DNA of 64,000 bases from IMG/VR virus record IMGVR_UViG_3300020411_000935, positions 18,873 through 82,872 of that record. One strand, 5' to 3'. The DNA is from a virus. The notes beneath the pieces were generated by a model. That model was not told the origin of the DNA. It ran no database searches and worked only from the letters and a program-made list of their open reading frames with translations. A program made the position numbers and the translations under genes. This document shows positions 1 through 7,379 of this stretch, piece by piece; positions within the stretch are counted from its first letter, which is position 1; the number at the start of each line of letters is the position of its first letter.

Positions 1-1
1 A

Positions 2-289
2 GGACCTGTATCTAATCATAGATCATGGCAAGATCCTGCAACTCTAGGGAGTCAAACGAACACACAGGGAGATGCGGTTGCTAGATCAGAAGCATGTATC
101 AAAGCAATCGGAAGTGCAGAAGGAACAGGAAGACTCGTGGGTACCTCGGTTGGTGCTTCTGCTGCTCCTGCTCTGTCTAACATCCCCTTTATTGGTTGGG
201 TCGCTGCTGGTTGGGTGGCAATGTTTAGTGGCAATCAGGGTGCTGACATAGGTGGCAGCATGGCAGAAGGTCTAAACGAAAACTGCTAA
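2..289 (+). CDS. 5'-truncated small exported or membrane-associated protein of unknown function
   Basis: The frame is open from the window edge to a TAA at 287-289, so the start lies outside. About 95 residues are visible. The C-terminal half is rich in Gly and Ala with a hydrophobic stretch (IPFIGWVAAGWVAMF) followed by GNQGADIGGSMAEGL, a small-residue pattern that could pack in a membrane. It ends in Cys. The stop overlaps the next start (TAATG), so it is the first member of a chain of tiny genes before the hli genes. I do not recognise the family. Confidence 0.6.
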   Translation, partial: GPVSNHRSWQDPATLGSQTNTQGDAVARSEACIKAIGSAEGTGRLVGTSVGASAAPALSNIPFIGWVAAGWVAMFSGNQGADIGGSMAEGLNENC

Positions 290-378
290 TGTGGGAAGGT
301 ATACTTATTATTGCAGTCGGGTCTGTTGTCTTCATTCTTGTTGACATATGGATCAGGGAGAAATTCGGAAAGAAATAG
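289..378 (+). CDS. 29-residue single-pass membrane peptide
   Basis: ATG overlaps the previous stop. The product is almost entirely one hydrophobic helix (ILIIAVGSVVFILVDIW) followed by a basic tail (REKFGKK), a typical positive-inside membrane peptide. Coupled translation with the gene before supports it being real. Function unknown. Confidence 0.5.
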   Translation: MWEGILIIAVGSVVFILVDIWIREKFGKK

Positions 379-386
379 CATAAATA
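379..386 (+). promoter_or_regulatory. Late-promoter-like box CATAAATA
   Basis: CATAAATA matches T4 late promoter TATAAATA at 7 of 8 positions and lies in the gap directly before the small gene that starts at 408. It is one of several such boxes in this window. Activity is inferred. Confidence 0.35.
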
Positions 387-407
387 GTAACAGTTCTTTA
401 CAATTGA

Positions 408-536
408 ATGTCAGAAGTTCAGCACATGTTGATCAAGGTGATAATGTTGATATTTGTCACCACTGTTCCTACAGCGTTAGTGCTGTCAATCTTTTTGCGG
501 GTTTGGGGTAGAAATATAAGCAAGGATGATGCGTGA
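408..536 (+). CDS. 42-residue small membrane protein
   Basis: It starts at ATG 408 and ends with TGA at 534-536. One hydrophobic helix spans residues 8-30 (LIKVIMLIFVTTVPTALVLS), followed by a basic and then acidic tail. It lies in the gap between the first tiny genes and the hli promoter. No recognised family. An alternative reading in another frame (311-511) looks like a shadow because it lacks a plausible domain or ribosome binding site. Confidence 0.45.
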   Translation: MSEVQHMLIKVIMLIFVTTVPTALVLSIFLRVWGRNISKDDA

Positions 537-554
537 CATAAGTGTGTCTTATGT
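536..554 (+). other. Inverted repeat (possible weak terminator) before the hli promoter
   Basis: ACATAAG (536-542) and CTTATGT (548-554) form a 7 bp stem with a 5-base loop. It begins at the stop codon of the preceding small gene and ends 9 bases before the -35 box. There is no T-tract, so termination is uncertain; it may separate the two transcription units. Confidence 0.3.
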
Positions 555-562
555 AAAGTTTC

Positions 563-591
563 TTGACAAAATTTTATTTTTTATATATAAT
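563..591 (+). promoter_or_regulatory. Perfect sigma70-type promoter before the hli genes
   Basis: TTGACA at 563-568, exactly 17 bases, then TATAAT at 586-591. Both hexamers match the bacterial housekeeping consensus completely. The first hli start is 27 bases downstream of the -10. This suggests host RNA polymerase transcribes the hli group early in infection. Confidence 0.8.
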
Positions 592-617
592 TATGTAACA
601 AAAGTTCACAATTACTA

Positions 618-815
618 ATGACTGTAACTACTGAATCAGGCGGACGTCAAAATGCGTTTCCAACTGAAACAAAACCCTACGTTGATGAAAGCGTAGTATA
701 TGAAGGGTATCCTCAAAATGCTGAGAAAGTAAATGGTCGTTGGGCAATGGTTGGTTTCATTGCACTGATTGGTGCTTATGTTACAACAGGACAAATCATT
801 CCTGGTATCTTCTAA
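618..815 (+). CDS. hli: High-light-inducible protein (Hli/Scp), chlorophyll a/b-binding-like
   Basis: 65 residues. The C-terminal half holds the Hli core: AEKVNGRWAMVGFIALIGAY, with the E-x-x-N-G-R-x-A-M motif that binds chlorophyll in one transmembrane helix, and the end TTGQIIPGIF common in cyanophage Hli proteins. In cyanobacteria Hli proteins bind pigment and protect photosystems from excess light; phage copies are thought to keep the host photosystem working during infection. It is first in a row of four and lies directly behind a consensus promoter. Confidence 0.95.
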   Translation: MTVTTESGGRQNAFPTETKPYVDESVVYEGYPQNAEKVNGRWAMVGFIALIGAYVTTGQIIPGIF

Positions 816-940
816 TGGATTTTTCACATTCCTACTGGAGATATGCTGAGAAAGTCAATGGACGTCTCGCCATGCTCGGTCTAGTGATCGGCACTATCAA
901 CTATGGTCTATTCGGATGGATAGCACCAGGTTTATTCTAA
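815..940 (+). CDS. hli: High-light-inducible protein, second copy
   Basis: 41 residues; the ATG overlaps the stop of the first hli gene. The core YAEKVNGRLAMLGLVIGTIN carries the E-x-x-N-G-R-x-A-M pigment-binding motif. The helix ends with YGLFGWIAPGLF. It lacks the N-terminal extension of the first copy. Tight coupling points to co-expression of several slightly different Hli proteins. Confidence 0.92.
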   Translation: MDFSHSYWRYAEKVNGRLAMLGLVIGTINYGLFGWIAPGLF

Positions 941-965
941 GCAAACAATTACAAGGTACAAACAA

Positions 966-1073
966 ATGACACCAGAAGCAGAAAAGTTTAACGGTTGGAT
1001 GGCAATGATTGGATTCGTTGCAGCAGTTGGAGCATACGCAACAACAGGTAACATCATTCCAGGTATATTCTAA
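966..1073 (+). CDS. hli: Very short high-light-inducible protein, third copy
   Basis: 35 residues. AEKFNGWMAMIGFVAAVGAY aligns with the Hli core, but the usual Arg after Asn-Gly is Trp (NGW in place of NGR). In the Hli helix that Arg forms a salt bridge with Glu of a partner helix, so this copy may pack or bind pigment differently. It ends TTGNIIPGIF like the first copy. It is near the minimum length for the family, yet sits in frame in the array. Confidence 0.85.
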   Translation: MTPEAEKFNGWMAMIGFVAAVGAYATTGNIIPGIF

Positions 1074-1201
1074 TGAAAGACAATATCGAACCACAAAAGA
1101 AAATTGCAGAAAGATGGAACGGTAGACTTGCTATGTTAGGTTTGATTGCAGCAGCAACTTCAGACTTATTGACAGGTCACATGTTCTTCGGTCAGTTCTA
1201 A
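1073..1201 (+). CDS. hli: High-light-inducible protein, fourth copy
   Basis: 42 residues; the ATG overlaps the preceding stop (TAATG). IAERWNGRLAMLGLIAAATS contains the Hli motif with the E and NGR intact. The C-terminus (LLTGHMFFGQF) differs from copies one and three. The four helices diverge in sequence, so they are not a recent identical duplication. Confidence 0.9.
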   Translation: MKDNIEPQKKIAERWNGRLAMLGLIAAATSDLLTGHMFFGQF

Positions 1202-1375
1202 ATGACAGATCTCTCTGTAGTAAATGATATATCACCCTTTCAAGCAATACTATGGTGCTTCTATCCCATAGGAGCACTTGTATTTCTTGAACTATTCATC
1301 CGTGCCATCAATGATGACGACGATGATGATTTTGATGGTGGTAAAGCAGTCCCAGTTTATCAAGGAGCAACCTAA
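1202..1375 (+). CDS. 57-residue membrane protein with an aspartate run
   Basis: It starts directly after the fourth hli stop. A hydrophobic helix (residues 14-35, with YPIGALVFLELFI) is followed by NDDDDDDFDGG, six Asp in a row. The stop overlaps the next ATG. Function unknown. The position suggests a photosynthesis-linked or membrane accessory role, but that rests on context only. Confidence 0.6.
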   Translation: MTDLSVVNDISPFQAILWCFYPIGALVFLELFIRAINDDDDDDFDGGKAVPVYQGAT

Positions 1376-1449
1376 TGCAACACTTACTATTCACAACATT
1401 AGTAACAGCATACATCATATCAGGTGTAGGCAACATCGCTTTCGCATGA
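1375..1449 (+). CDS. 24-residue hydrophobic peptide
   Basis: ATG overlaps the preceding stop and its own TGA overlaps the next ATG. The product is one short hydrophobic segment (LLFTTLVTAYIISGVGNIAFA), which resembles a single helix or a free signal peptide. Coupling on both sides is the main reason to call it. Confidence 0.4.
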   Translation: MQHLLFTTLVTAYIISGVGNIAFA

Positions 1450-1541
1450 AGAAAGTATTTTACAATCCATACTATCCATTGATAGAATTCGGATTCTTTG
1501 TTATTGTAGGCACAGTAGCAGGATTCGCAGGAGTAGTATGA
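1446..1541 (+). CDS. 31-residue single-pass membrane peptide
   Basis: Starts within the end of the previous gene. The basic, aromatic start (MKKVFYNPYYPLIEF) is followed by a hydrophobic helix (GFFVIVGTVAGFAGVV). The last codons overlap the next gene (ATGA). Size and form resemble small photosystem subunits, but no family is recognised. Confidence 0.5.
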   Translation: MKKVFYNPYYPLIEFGFFVIVGTVAGFAGVV

Positions 1542-1858
1542 AAGGTTACACACCACTAAAACAAGTTCCCAGAATATTTTGTTGGGCAGTCGTCTTTGCA
1601 ATATTGTTTGGTATAACTACCACAGCATATGCAGACGTACCAGTATTATATGTTCAAGTTCCTCAGTGGACTGACGATTGGGCGGTGTGTGCAGTAGACA
1701 TACCTGACGCAAAATGTCATTGGTATGTACAACAGGCAGACAACACATTTGGTGAAGGTTTCGATTGGGAAACTGCTCCATGGTTTGATGCCAACGGTTT
1801 ATACGATGTCCCCGCAATGCAAGCATCGACAGCAGTGGAGAAGTTGCAAGATAGATAG
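1538..1858 (+). CDS. Exported protein of unknown function with signal peptide
   Basis: 106 residues. A basic N-terminus and hydrophobic segment (residues 12-30) end in TTTAYADVP, a good signal peptidase site after Ala-Tyr-Ala. The mature part is acidic and Trp-rich (QWTDDWAVCAVD, CHWYVQQ, FDWETAPWFD) with two Cys that could pair outside the cytoplasm. It ends the run of small genes started by hli. Family not recognised. Confidence 0.7.
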   Translation: MKGYTPLKQVPRIFCWAVVFAILFGITTTAYADVPVLYVQVPQWTDDWAVCAVDIPDAKCHWYVQQADNTFGEGFDWETAPWFDANGLYDVPAMQASTAVEKLQDR

Positions 1859-1875
1859 TATGCTATCATGGCAAC

Positions 1876-2457
1876 ATGGAAAAGATAGAGATCGGTAATA
1901 ACTTCCACAACTTCTTAGAGGTTGTAGAAAAAAGATTTATAAAAAATGAAAGATGGGATAGGTCGTATGATTATCATGCGGATCCCATCTTTTTTACTAG
2001 CATCACATTCTTAAAAATGTTGCTAGAAAATAATCAAAGACTTGACTTGCCAAGTAAGTATCTGGTATTCAATGATCAGGAGGATGTGACACCAAGAAAG
2101 AAGTTTGATCACGACCTACTGAAAAGAAAATTTCCTAAGTGTATTGACACACCTGTTGTAGGATACTATCCTCCTACAGGATTTGTAGGTTGGCATACTA
2201 ACTACAAGGTGCCAGGTCATATAATATTGTTCAATTGGTCAGAAGATGGAGAAGGGTTCTTCAGATTTGCCAAAGGAAATAAAATGGATACTATAAAGGA
2301 TGGTAAGGGTTGGAGTTGTAAGGTGGGATACTTCGGAGAGAATGTAGAAGATCAACTCTGGCACTGTGCTAGGACAGAGTGTCGTAGGTTTTCTTTTTCG
2401 TATCGGTTTGCAAACAAACAAGATTGGCAGGATGCAGTTGACTTGATACTGGGTTAG
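1876..2457 (+). CDS. Putative 2OG-Fe(II) oxygenase-like protein
   Basis: 193 residues. The central segment GFVGWHTNYKVPGHIILFNW, then a Phe-rich strand and LWHCARTECRRFSFSYRF, resembles a double-stranded beta-helix dioxygenase: first His in WHTN, second His in LWHC, and Arg before the last strand for 2-oxoglutarate. The first motif is H-x-N rather than the usual H-x-D/E, so iron binding is uncertain. It lies directly upstream of the sliding clamp gene. The substrate cannot be told from sequence. Confidence 0.6.
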   Translation: MEKIEIGNNFHNFLEVVEKRFIKNERWDRSYDYHADPIFFTSITFLKMLLENNQRLDLPSKYLVFNDQEDVTPRKKFDHDLLKRKFPKCIDTPVVGYYPPTGFVGWHTNYKVPGHIILFNWSEDGEGFFRFAKGNKMDTIKDGKGWSCKVGYFGENVEDQLWHCARTECRRFSFSYRFANKQDWQDAVDLILG

Positions 2458-2466
2458 TGTTATTGT
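2438..2466 (+). promoter_or_regulatory. Candidate sigma70-type promoter before the sliding clamp gene
   Basis: TTGACT at 2438-2443, 17 bases, then TATTGT at 2461-2466, with TG one base before the -10 (extended -10). It overlaps the end of the preceding gene and stands about 40 bases before the clamp start. Confidence 0.45.
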
Positions 2467-2504
2467 ATAGATGTTAGACATTTATCATGAAACTCAGGGA
2501 ACCT

Positions 2505-3179
2505 ATGAGACTATCTGAAAAGACAACTAAAATTCTTCAGAACTTCACGTCTATCAATCAGTCATTGCATTTCAAAGAAGGAAATACATTGAGAACTATG
2601 TCAGTCATGAAAAATGTTCTGGCAGAGGCAGAGATTGAAGAGTACATACCACGTGAATTTGCAATCTATGATTTGCCACAGTTCTTGAACACATTGTCAT
2701 TGACTGCTACACCATCTATTGATGTGTCTAGTAACCAGTCACATGCAACAATCAAAGGAACAACAAATCATCAGACAAAATTCTTCTTCTGCGATCCTAG
2801 TGTCATTGTGGCACCACCAGAAAAGAAGATGGAACTTCCTAGTATAGATGTGGAGTTCAATTTGTCAGAGCAAGACCTAAAGAGTTTGCTCAAAGCATCA
2901 TCTATCATGCAACTACCAGACCTATCTGTTGTAGGTAATGGTAATAGTGTAGAAGTGATAGTATCTGATCGTAAGAATGATACATCAAATGTTTATAGTC
3001 TTACTGTAGGAAAAACTGAACACACATTCTCATTCAACTTCAAGATAGAGAATATCAAAACACTTATTGGTGGATATACTGTTCAGATTTCTAAGAAGAA
3101 TCTTGCTAAGTTCTACAGTAGTTCATATAAACTTACATACTTTATTGCATTAGAACCTGATTCTAAATTCGATGAATAA
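2505..3179 (+). CDS. 45: Sliding clamp, DNA polymerase accessory protein gp45
   Basis: 224 residues, close to T4 gp45 (228). The start MRLSEKTTKILQNFTSINQS aligns with the T4 N-terminus; other matches include EFAIYDLPQFLNTLSL and the C-terminal YFIALEPDSKFDE, like the T4 end (VVALEADSTHDF). gp45 forms a trimeric ring that holds gp43 on DNA and, in T4, also activates late transcription. I chose ATG 2505 because AGGGA stands 4 bases upstream and it matches the T4 start; ATG 2487, adding 6 residues, is the alternative. It precedes the clamp-loader gene 44. Confidence 0.93.
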   Translation: MRLSEKTTKILQNFTSINQSLHFKEGNTLRTMSVMKNVLAEAEIEEYIPREFAIYDLPQFLNTLSLTATPSIDVSSNQSHATIKGTTNHQTKFFFCDPSVIVAPPEKKMELPSIDVEFNLSEQDLKSLLKASSIMQLPDLSVVGNGNSVEVIVSDRKNDTSNVYSLTVGKTEHTFSFNFKIENIKTLIGGYTVQISKKNLAKFYSSSYKLTYFIALEPDSKFDE

Positions 3180-3252
3180 TTACGGACTAGAGATAGCGTT
3201 CTGGGTTATACTAGGACTCTATCTCGTATATCTCTGGGAGGAGAAAAAGTGA
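3172..3252 (+). CDS. 26-residue membrane peptide
   Basis: Overlaps the last codons of gene 45 and the start of the next gene (GTGA). One hydrophobic helix (LEIAFWVILGLYLVYLW) is followed by EEKK. Its last codons also form the ribosome binding site (GGGAGGAG) of the next gene, so its translation may be coupled. Function unknown. Confidence 0.5.
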   Translation: MNNYGLEIAFWVILGLYLVYLWEEKK

Positions 3253-3386
3253 ATAGTGAAGGTAACGAAGACAAGGGTACACCTAGAGTAAACAAAGACG
3301 CTGTCAAAAAGTTAGTCAAACAATACAAGAAAATCAAGAAGTACCACAAGTCAAACATCTTTCAAATCAGACAACTAGATGACTAA
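3249..3386 (+). CDS. 45-residue Lys-rich small protein
   Basis: GTG start at 3249 with a strong Shine-Dalgarno (GGAGGAG) about 6 bases upstream. The product is soluble and basic (KKLVKQYKKIKKYHK) with an acidic end (RQLDD). It overlaps the start of gene 44 by 8 bases. The strong ribosome binding site and spacing make it a likely gene. It could bind nucleic acid, but no family is recognised. Confidence 0.55.
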   Translation: MNSEGNEDKGTPRVNKDAVKKLVKQYKKIKKYHKSNIFQIRQLDD

Positions 3387-4323
3387 TGAATTTCTATGGG
3401 TCGAGAAGTATCGTCCCAAGACAATCGAAGAGTGTATTTTACCAGACTCAACAAAGAAAACCTTTGCTGAGTTTGTACAGTCTGGTGAATTACCTAACTT
3501 ATTACTTGCAGGTCCACCAGGTGTAGGTAAAACTACAGTTGCAAAGGCATTATGTAATGAGTTAGGTGTTGATTATTATGTAATCAATGGTTCTGACGAA
3601 GGAAGATTTCTAGATACTGTAAGAAACCAAGCAAAGAGTTTTGCTTCTACTGTCTCGTTGACGAGCAGTGGCAACCATAAAGTAATCATAATAGATGAAG
3701 CAGACAACACGACCCACGATGTACAACTCCTCCTTAGGGCAAATATTGAAGCGTTTTATAACAACTGTCGTTTCATCTTCACCTGTAATTACAAGAACAA
3801 AATTATTGAACCTCTCCACAGCAGATGCTCGGTGGTCGAGTTCGGAATTAGAGGGAAAGAAAGACAAGAACTAGCAGCAAAATTCTTCAAAAGATTACAG
3901 ACAATACTGGCAGAAGAAAAAGTAAAGGCAGAACCTAAAGTTTTAGTAGGACTCATCAACAAACATTTTCCTGACTGGAGAAGAGTTCTAAACGAATGCC
4001 AGAGATATTCTACAAGTGGTGAGATTGGTAGTGAAGTTCTTACCGCACTATCTCCAACGAATACAAGTGAGTTGATAGGTTTTCTATCTAAGAAAGAGTT
4101 TCAAAATGTAAGGAAATGGGTAGTACAAAATCTTGACAATGATCCCAACTCTATACTAAGATCAGTATACGATTCAATATACGAAAACTTGAAACCGTCC
4201 TCTATTCCAGAAGCGGTTCTCATCATTGCAAAGTATCAATACCAATCAGCATTTGCTGCTGATCAGGAAATCAACATGCTTGCAGCAATGACTGAACTCA
4301 TGGTGCAATGTGAGTTCAAATAA
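3379..4323 (+). CDS. 44: Clamp loader large subunit gp44 (AAA+ ATPase)
   Basis: 314 residues (T4 gp44: 319). WVEKYRPKTIEECILP at the N-terminus is the clamp-loader signature. Walker A GPPGVGKT at residues 45-52, Walker B IIIDEAD near 103-109, and the SRC motif near 148-150 that contributes an arginine finger. With gp62 it opens the gp45 ring and loads it on DNA using ATP. In T4 gene 62 follows directly; here gene 62 lies 5 kb downstream, separated by metabolic genes. Confidence 0.96.
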   Translation: MTNEFLWVEKYRPKTIEECILPDSTKKTFAEFVQSGELPNLLLAGPPGVGKTTVAKALCNELGVDYYVINGSDEGRFLDTVRNQAKSFASTVSLTSSGNHKVIIIDEADNTTHDVQLLLRANIEAFYNNCRFIFTCNYKNKIIEPLHSRCSVVEFGIRGKERQELAAKFFKRLQTILAEEKVKAEPKVLVGLINKHFPDWRRVLNECQRYSTSGEIGSEVLTALSPTNTSELIGFLSKKEFQNVRKWVVQNLDNDPNSILRSVYDSIYENLKPSSIPEAVLIIAKYQYQSAFAADQEINMLAAMTELMVQCEFK

Positions 4324-4352
4324 TGTATAATTAGTATGTACGAAGTTTTATT

Positions 4353-4625
4353 ATGGACGTGACTCCCCAACAACCAGTCGGAATTATCCAAGAGATACCT
4401 GTTTGTCTCCCAGAACCACCACCAGAAGGTAGAACAATGATTCAGCATGTTGGAGTTGCTGGCATTGTTATCTTCCTAGTATCAGCAATCGTTGCATCAT
4501 TCTGGTTGATTGGTAAAGGATTGACTAAAGAACAACTAGCAGATCTAAAGAAAAAAGAAGAGGCACCAAAGCGAAAAACTAGAAAGAGAACAAGTGCCAA
4601 AAGTAAAAATACTAAGTCAGAGTAG
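4353..4625 (+). CDS. 90-residue single-pass membrane protein with Lys-rich tail
   Basis: The Pro-rich N-terminus is followed by a hydrophobic helix near residues 33-54 (GVAGIVIFLVSAIVASFWLI) and a strongly basic C-terminus (KKKEEAPKRKTRKRTSAKSK). The layout suggests an inner-membrane anchor with a cytoplasmic tail that could touch nucleic acid. It stands between gene 44 and the epimerase gene, whose ATG follows its stop by one base. Function unknown. Confidence 0.65.
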   Translation: MDVTPQQPVGIIQEIPVCLPEPPPEGRTMIQHVGVAGIVIFLVSAIVASFWLIGKGLTKEQLADLKKKEEAPKRKTRKRTSAKSKNTKSE

Positions 4626-4626
4626 T

Positions 4627-5532
4627 ATGAAGTGTTTAGTTACAGGCGGTGCGGGATTCATAGGATCTCACATCGTCGAAAGACTACTGGAAGATGGTAG
4701 TGAAGTTGTCGTTGTGGACAATGAATCAGCAGTTAGTAATGATGAATTCCACTGGTATGCATCAGCAAGTAATCATAAGGTAGACATAAGAGATTATGAT
4801 AAGATAAGACCATTGTTTGATGGTGTAGATTGTGTTTTTCATTTAGCAGCATTCAGTAGAATACAAATTGCTATGAAAAATCCAGATGCTTGTATAGATG
4901 TCAATTACGTTGGCACTAACAATCTTCTGAAATGTGCTGTGGAAGCAGGAGTAAAAAGATTTGTAAACTCTTCCACATCATCCTCATATGGTTTAGCAAA
5001 CACACCTCCTCTAAGAGAGGACATGCCTACAGATTGTCTAAACCCATACTCAGCATCTAAAGTTGGAGCAGAAATTTTATGTCAGATGTATTCAAAATTG
5101 CACGGACTCTCAACCGTGACCTTGAGGTACTTCAATGTTTACGGTCCTCGTCAACCACTAAAGGGAACATATGCTCCCGTGATTGGTTTGTTCGAGGAGC
5201 AAAAGAAAGCAAGAAAACCATGCACCATAGTTGGTGATGGTGAGCAGAGAAGAGATTTCACACACGTGTCAGATGTAGTAGAAGCAAATATGTGTGCAAT
5301 GCAAACAAGTTGTGATGGAGTATTTAATATTGGTACTGGTAAAAATCATTCTGTAAATGATATTGCAAAATTAGTCAATAACCCTTATAATACAATACAA
5401 ATACCATCAAGACCTGGTGAAGCAAGAGTTACTCTTGCAGACAATACAAAGGCAAAAACATTATTGGGTTGGGAACCTAAGAAAGAACTTCATGAATACT
5501 TTGAAAACTCCTCTAAGATATCCTGGCGGTAA
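4627..5532 (+). CDS. NAD-dependent nucleotide-sugar epimerase/dehydratase (extended SDR)
   Basis: 301 residues. TGGAGFIGSH at 6-15 is the Rossmann NAD-binding motif; later come a FVNSSTSSSYG strand, the catalytic YSASK (Y-x-x-x-K) and NVYGPRQPLKGTYAPVIGLF, typical of UDP-glucose 4-epimerase-like enzymes. It should act on a nucleotide sugar in the cytoplasm. ATG 4627 gives the motif at the expected distance. Its 3' end overlaps the methylase gene by 41 bases in another frame. It stands far from the main glycan cluster at 46-63 kb but may feed it. Confidence 0.88.
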   Translation: MKCLVTGGAGFIGSHIVERLLEDGSEVVVVDNESAVSNDEFHWYASASNHKVDIRDYDKIRPLFDGVDCVFHLAAFSRIQIAMKNPDACIDVNYVGTNNLLKCAVEAGVKRFVNSSTSSSYGLANTPPLREDMPTDCLNPYSASKVGAEILCQMYSKLHGLSTVTLRYFNVYGPRQPLKGTYAPVIGLFEEQKKARKPCTIVGDGEQRRDFTHVSDVVEANMCAMQTSCDGVFNIGTGKNHSVNDIAKLVNNPYNTIQIPSRPGEARVTLADNTKAKTLLGWEPKKELHEYFENSSKISWR

Positions 5533-6304
5533 GTCTAGAGCAGTAGAGAAGATATATTCAAGATTCCCTAATGGTATAAAAGAATATCGTGAACCTTTTT
5601 TGGGTGGTGGTAGTGTTGCATGCTACATCACACAGAAACATCACAACCTCCCTGTATGGGTAAACGATTTGTACTTCCCTTTATATAATTTTTGGGTACA
5701 ACTTCGTGATAATAATGATTATGTTTACAAAGAACTACAACAACTCAAGAAGAGTCACCCTGATCCCTTATCAGCAAAAGATTTGTTCCTTGATGCAAAG
5801 GAGAAGTTGAACGATGAGACCACCGATCTCCCCGACAAGGCTGTTTATTTCTATATTGTTAATAAGTGTAGCTTCAGTGGGCTTACTGAATCGTCTTCGT
5901 TCTCCCCGCAAGCCTCAGATTCCAACTTTTCTATGCGAGGTATCGAAAAGATGCCCTATTACGGATTACTTATAAAGAAGTGGAAAATAACAAACTTATC
6001 TTACCAAGAGTTACTAGATGGTGATGATGCATTCTGTTATCTTGATCCACCATACGAGATAGGTTCTAATCTGTATGGTAAAAAGGGTGCGATGCACAAA
6101 GGATTTGATCACGATCTGTTTTTTACTACATGTGATCTATCAAAACAAGATTGTTTAGTCAGTTATAATACTACACAAGTTATAAAGAGTAGATTTCTAA
6201 ATTGGACAGCATCAGAATTTGATCTGACATACACTATGAGATCAGTTGGTGATTATATGAACGAACAGAAACAAAGAAAGGAATTGCTATTGTCAAACTA
6301 CTAG
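5492..6304 (+). CDS. dam: D12-class N6-adenine DNA methyltransferase (Dam-like)
   Basis: 270 residues. LRYPGGKSRAVEKI near the start is the SAM-binding motif of the D12/Dam family, and CYLDPPYEIG near residue 185 is the catalytic DPPY motif. The family methylates adenine N6, often in GATC, and may protect phage DNA or mark it. The ATG lies inside the epimerase gene, so the two are coupled. Specificity is not readable from the sequence. Confidence 0.9.
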   Translation: MNTLKTPLRYPGGKSRAVEKIYSRFPNGIKEYREPFLGGGSVACYITQKHHNLPVWVNDLYFPLYNFWVQLRDNNDYVYKELQQLKKSHPDPLSAKDLFLDAKEKLNDETTDLPDKAVYFYIVNKCSFSGLTESSSFSPQASDSNFSMRGIEKMPYYGLLIKKWKITNLSYQELLDGDDAFCYLDPPYEIGSNLYGKKGAMHKGFDHDLFFTTCDLSKQDCLVSYNTTQVIKSRFLNWTASEFDLTYTMRSVGDYMNEQKQRKELLLSNY

Positions 6305-6326
6305 ATAATATAGCAATATACAAAAT

Positions 6327-6626
6327 ATGTTATCTACACAATACCGACTGCGACTTGAAGGTATTTGCAAGTCGATTGCTGCCGGTCAAGAAGTCTCAAT
6401 AGCAGACATGATCTGGGCAGAAAAACTTTCAAAAGCAAATACGAGTGCAAGAGGTATGTTGAAAACTGCAAGACGTATGGTAACAAATCCAAACGATTCT
6501 TTTCTGAATAGCTTGAACATAGGAGACCCCGATTCAAGTAATCATCGAAGGGGTTTCACATCACCTGATGAGGTGGTAGACTGGTTTCATCAAGAGAGAT
6601 CAGATGACTGGAGACAACGTGACTGA
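6327..6626 (+). CDS. Conserved-looking hypothetical protein, 99 residues
   Basis: Soluble, helical and basic in the middle (SIADMIWAEKLSKANTSARG, then MLKTARRM), with an acidic end. I recall similar proteins in T4-like cyanophages but know no function. It overlaps the next gene by 23 bases. Confidence 0.65.
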   Translation: MLSTQYRLRLEGICKSIAAGQEVSIADMIWAEKLSKANTSARGMLKTARRMVTNPNDSFLNSLNIGDPDSSNHRRGFTSPDEVVDWFHQERSDDWRQRD

Positions 6627-6864
6627 GTATGAAAAGAGAGCACTCAATCCATGTTGGCAACATAAACAAAAGTGTATTGCCATGTTCACCCTTGATTCAC
6701 ACAACACTTCGTACTTATATCGAAGAGAAGATAGATCATATTACTGGCAGCATTGTAGAAAGGAAGCGGAAGACGACGTCTTCGTAGACGCTGATGGTTT
6801 ACAACTTGATTTGTTAGGTGATCCTGTTCTATCTAAAGAATTTATTATGAATGCTATAATGTAG
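6604..6864 (+). CDS. Hypothetical protein, 86 residues
   Basis: No recognised domain. The sequence has Cys-x7-Cys (CWQHKQKCIAMF), several Tyr and Arg, and an acidic stretch (EAEDDVFVDADGLQLDLLGD). It lies between the preceding gene, which it overlaps, and PTOX. An extended -10 element sits in its last codons. Confidence 0.55.
   Translation: MTGDNVTEYEKRALNPCWQHKQKCIAMFTLDSHNTSYLYRREDRSYYWQHCRKEAEDDVFVDADGLQLDLLGDPVLSKEFIMNAIM
6852..6860 (+). promoter_or_regulatory. Extended -10 element before PTOX
   Basis: TGCTATAAT: a perfect TATAAT (6855-6860) with TG one base upstream, 18 bases before the PTOX ATG. No -35 is visible at the right distance. The same TGCTATAAT occurs after gene 43 at 15640-15648. 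Confidence 0.4.
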
Positions 6865-6878
6865 GTATATATACTCAC

Positions 6879-7379
6879 ATGAAGCAAATCAACACATTCG
6901 TCTTAGATATTACAATCTATATCTTAGACTTCCTCTACAGAGGTAGAGACTTTCAAAGGTTCTGGGTTCTTGAAGTGATTGCCAGAGCACCTTACTTTTC
7001 TTTTATAAGTGTGTTACACTTTAGAGAATCACTGGGACTGAGAGGAGAAGATCATGTACACTTGATGAAGGAACATTTTTATCAGGCACTCAATGAAACA
7101 GAACATCTTGAAGAAATGGAGCTTAGAGAAGGTAACAGGTATTGGATTGACCGCTTCTTTGCCAAACATCTTGTTTTACTTTATTATTGGATTATGGTTG
7201 GGTACTATCTTCTTAGTCCTAAGAACGCTTATGACATCAACTTGAAGATAGAGAAGCATGCTTTTGAGACATATACAAAGTATCTTCTATATCATCCAGA
7301 AGATAAAAAGATAGCAGAGATAGCACAGGATGAATTAGAACATGCAAAAGAACTACAACATGCTATGATGATGATATGA
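6879..7379 (+). CDS. ptoX: Plastoquinol terminal oxidase (PTOX/AOX family)
   Basis: 166 residues. All diiron ligand motifs of the alternative-oxidase family are visible: LEVIARAPY (Glu32), NETEHLEEM (Glu73, His76), HAFETY (Glu130) and DELEHAKE (Glu152, His155), with hydrophobic helices at the membrane face. PTOX oxidises plastoquinol and reduces oxygen to water, so it can drain electrons from photosystem II when carbon fixation is shut down. Phage PTOX fits with phage PsbA and Hli. It overlaps the amidinotransferase gene by 4 bases (ATGA). Confidence 0.93.
   Translation: MKQINTFVLDITIYILDFLYRGRDFQRFWVLEVIARAPYFSFISVLHFRESLGLRGEDHVHLMKEHFYQALNETEHLEEMELREGNRYWIDRFFAKHLVLLYYWIMVGYYLLSPKNAYDINLKIEKHAFETYTKYLLYHPEDKKIAEIAQDELEHAKELQHAMMMI

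Noticed and set aside
5417-5491. Longer N-terminus for the Dam-like methylase
   Set aside because: It would be antiphase reading of the epimerase C-terminus; the family motif LRYPGGK lies only a few residues after ATG 5492, as usual.
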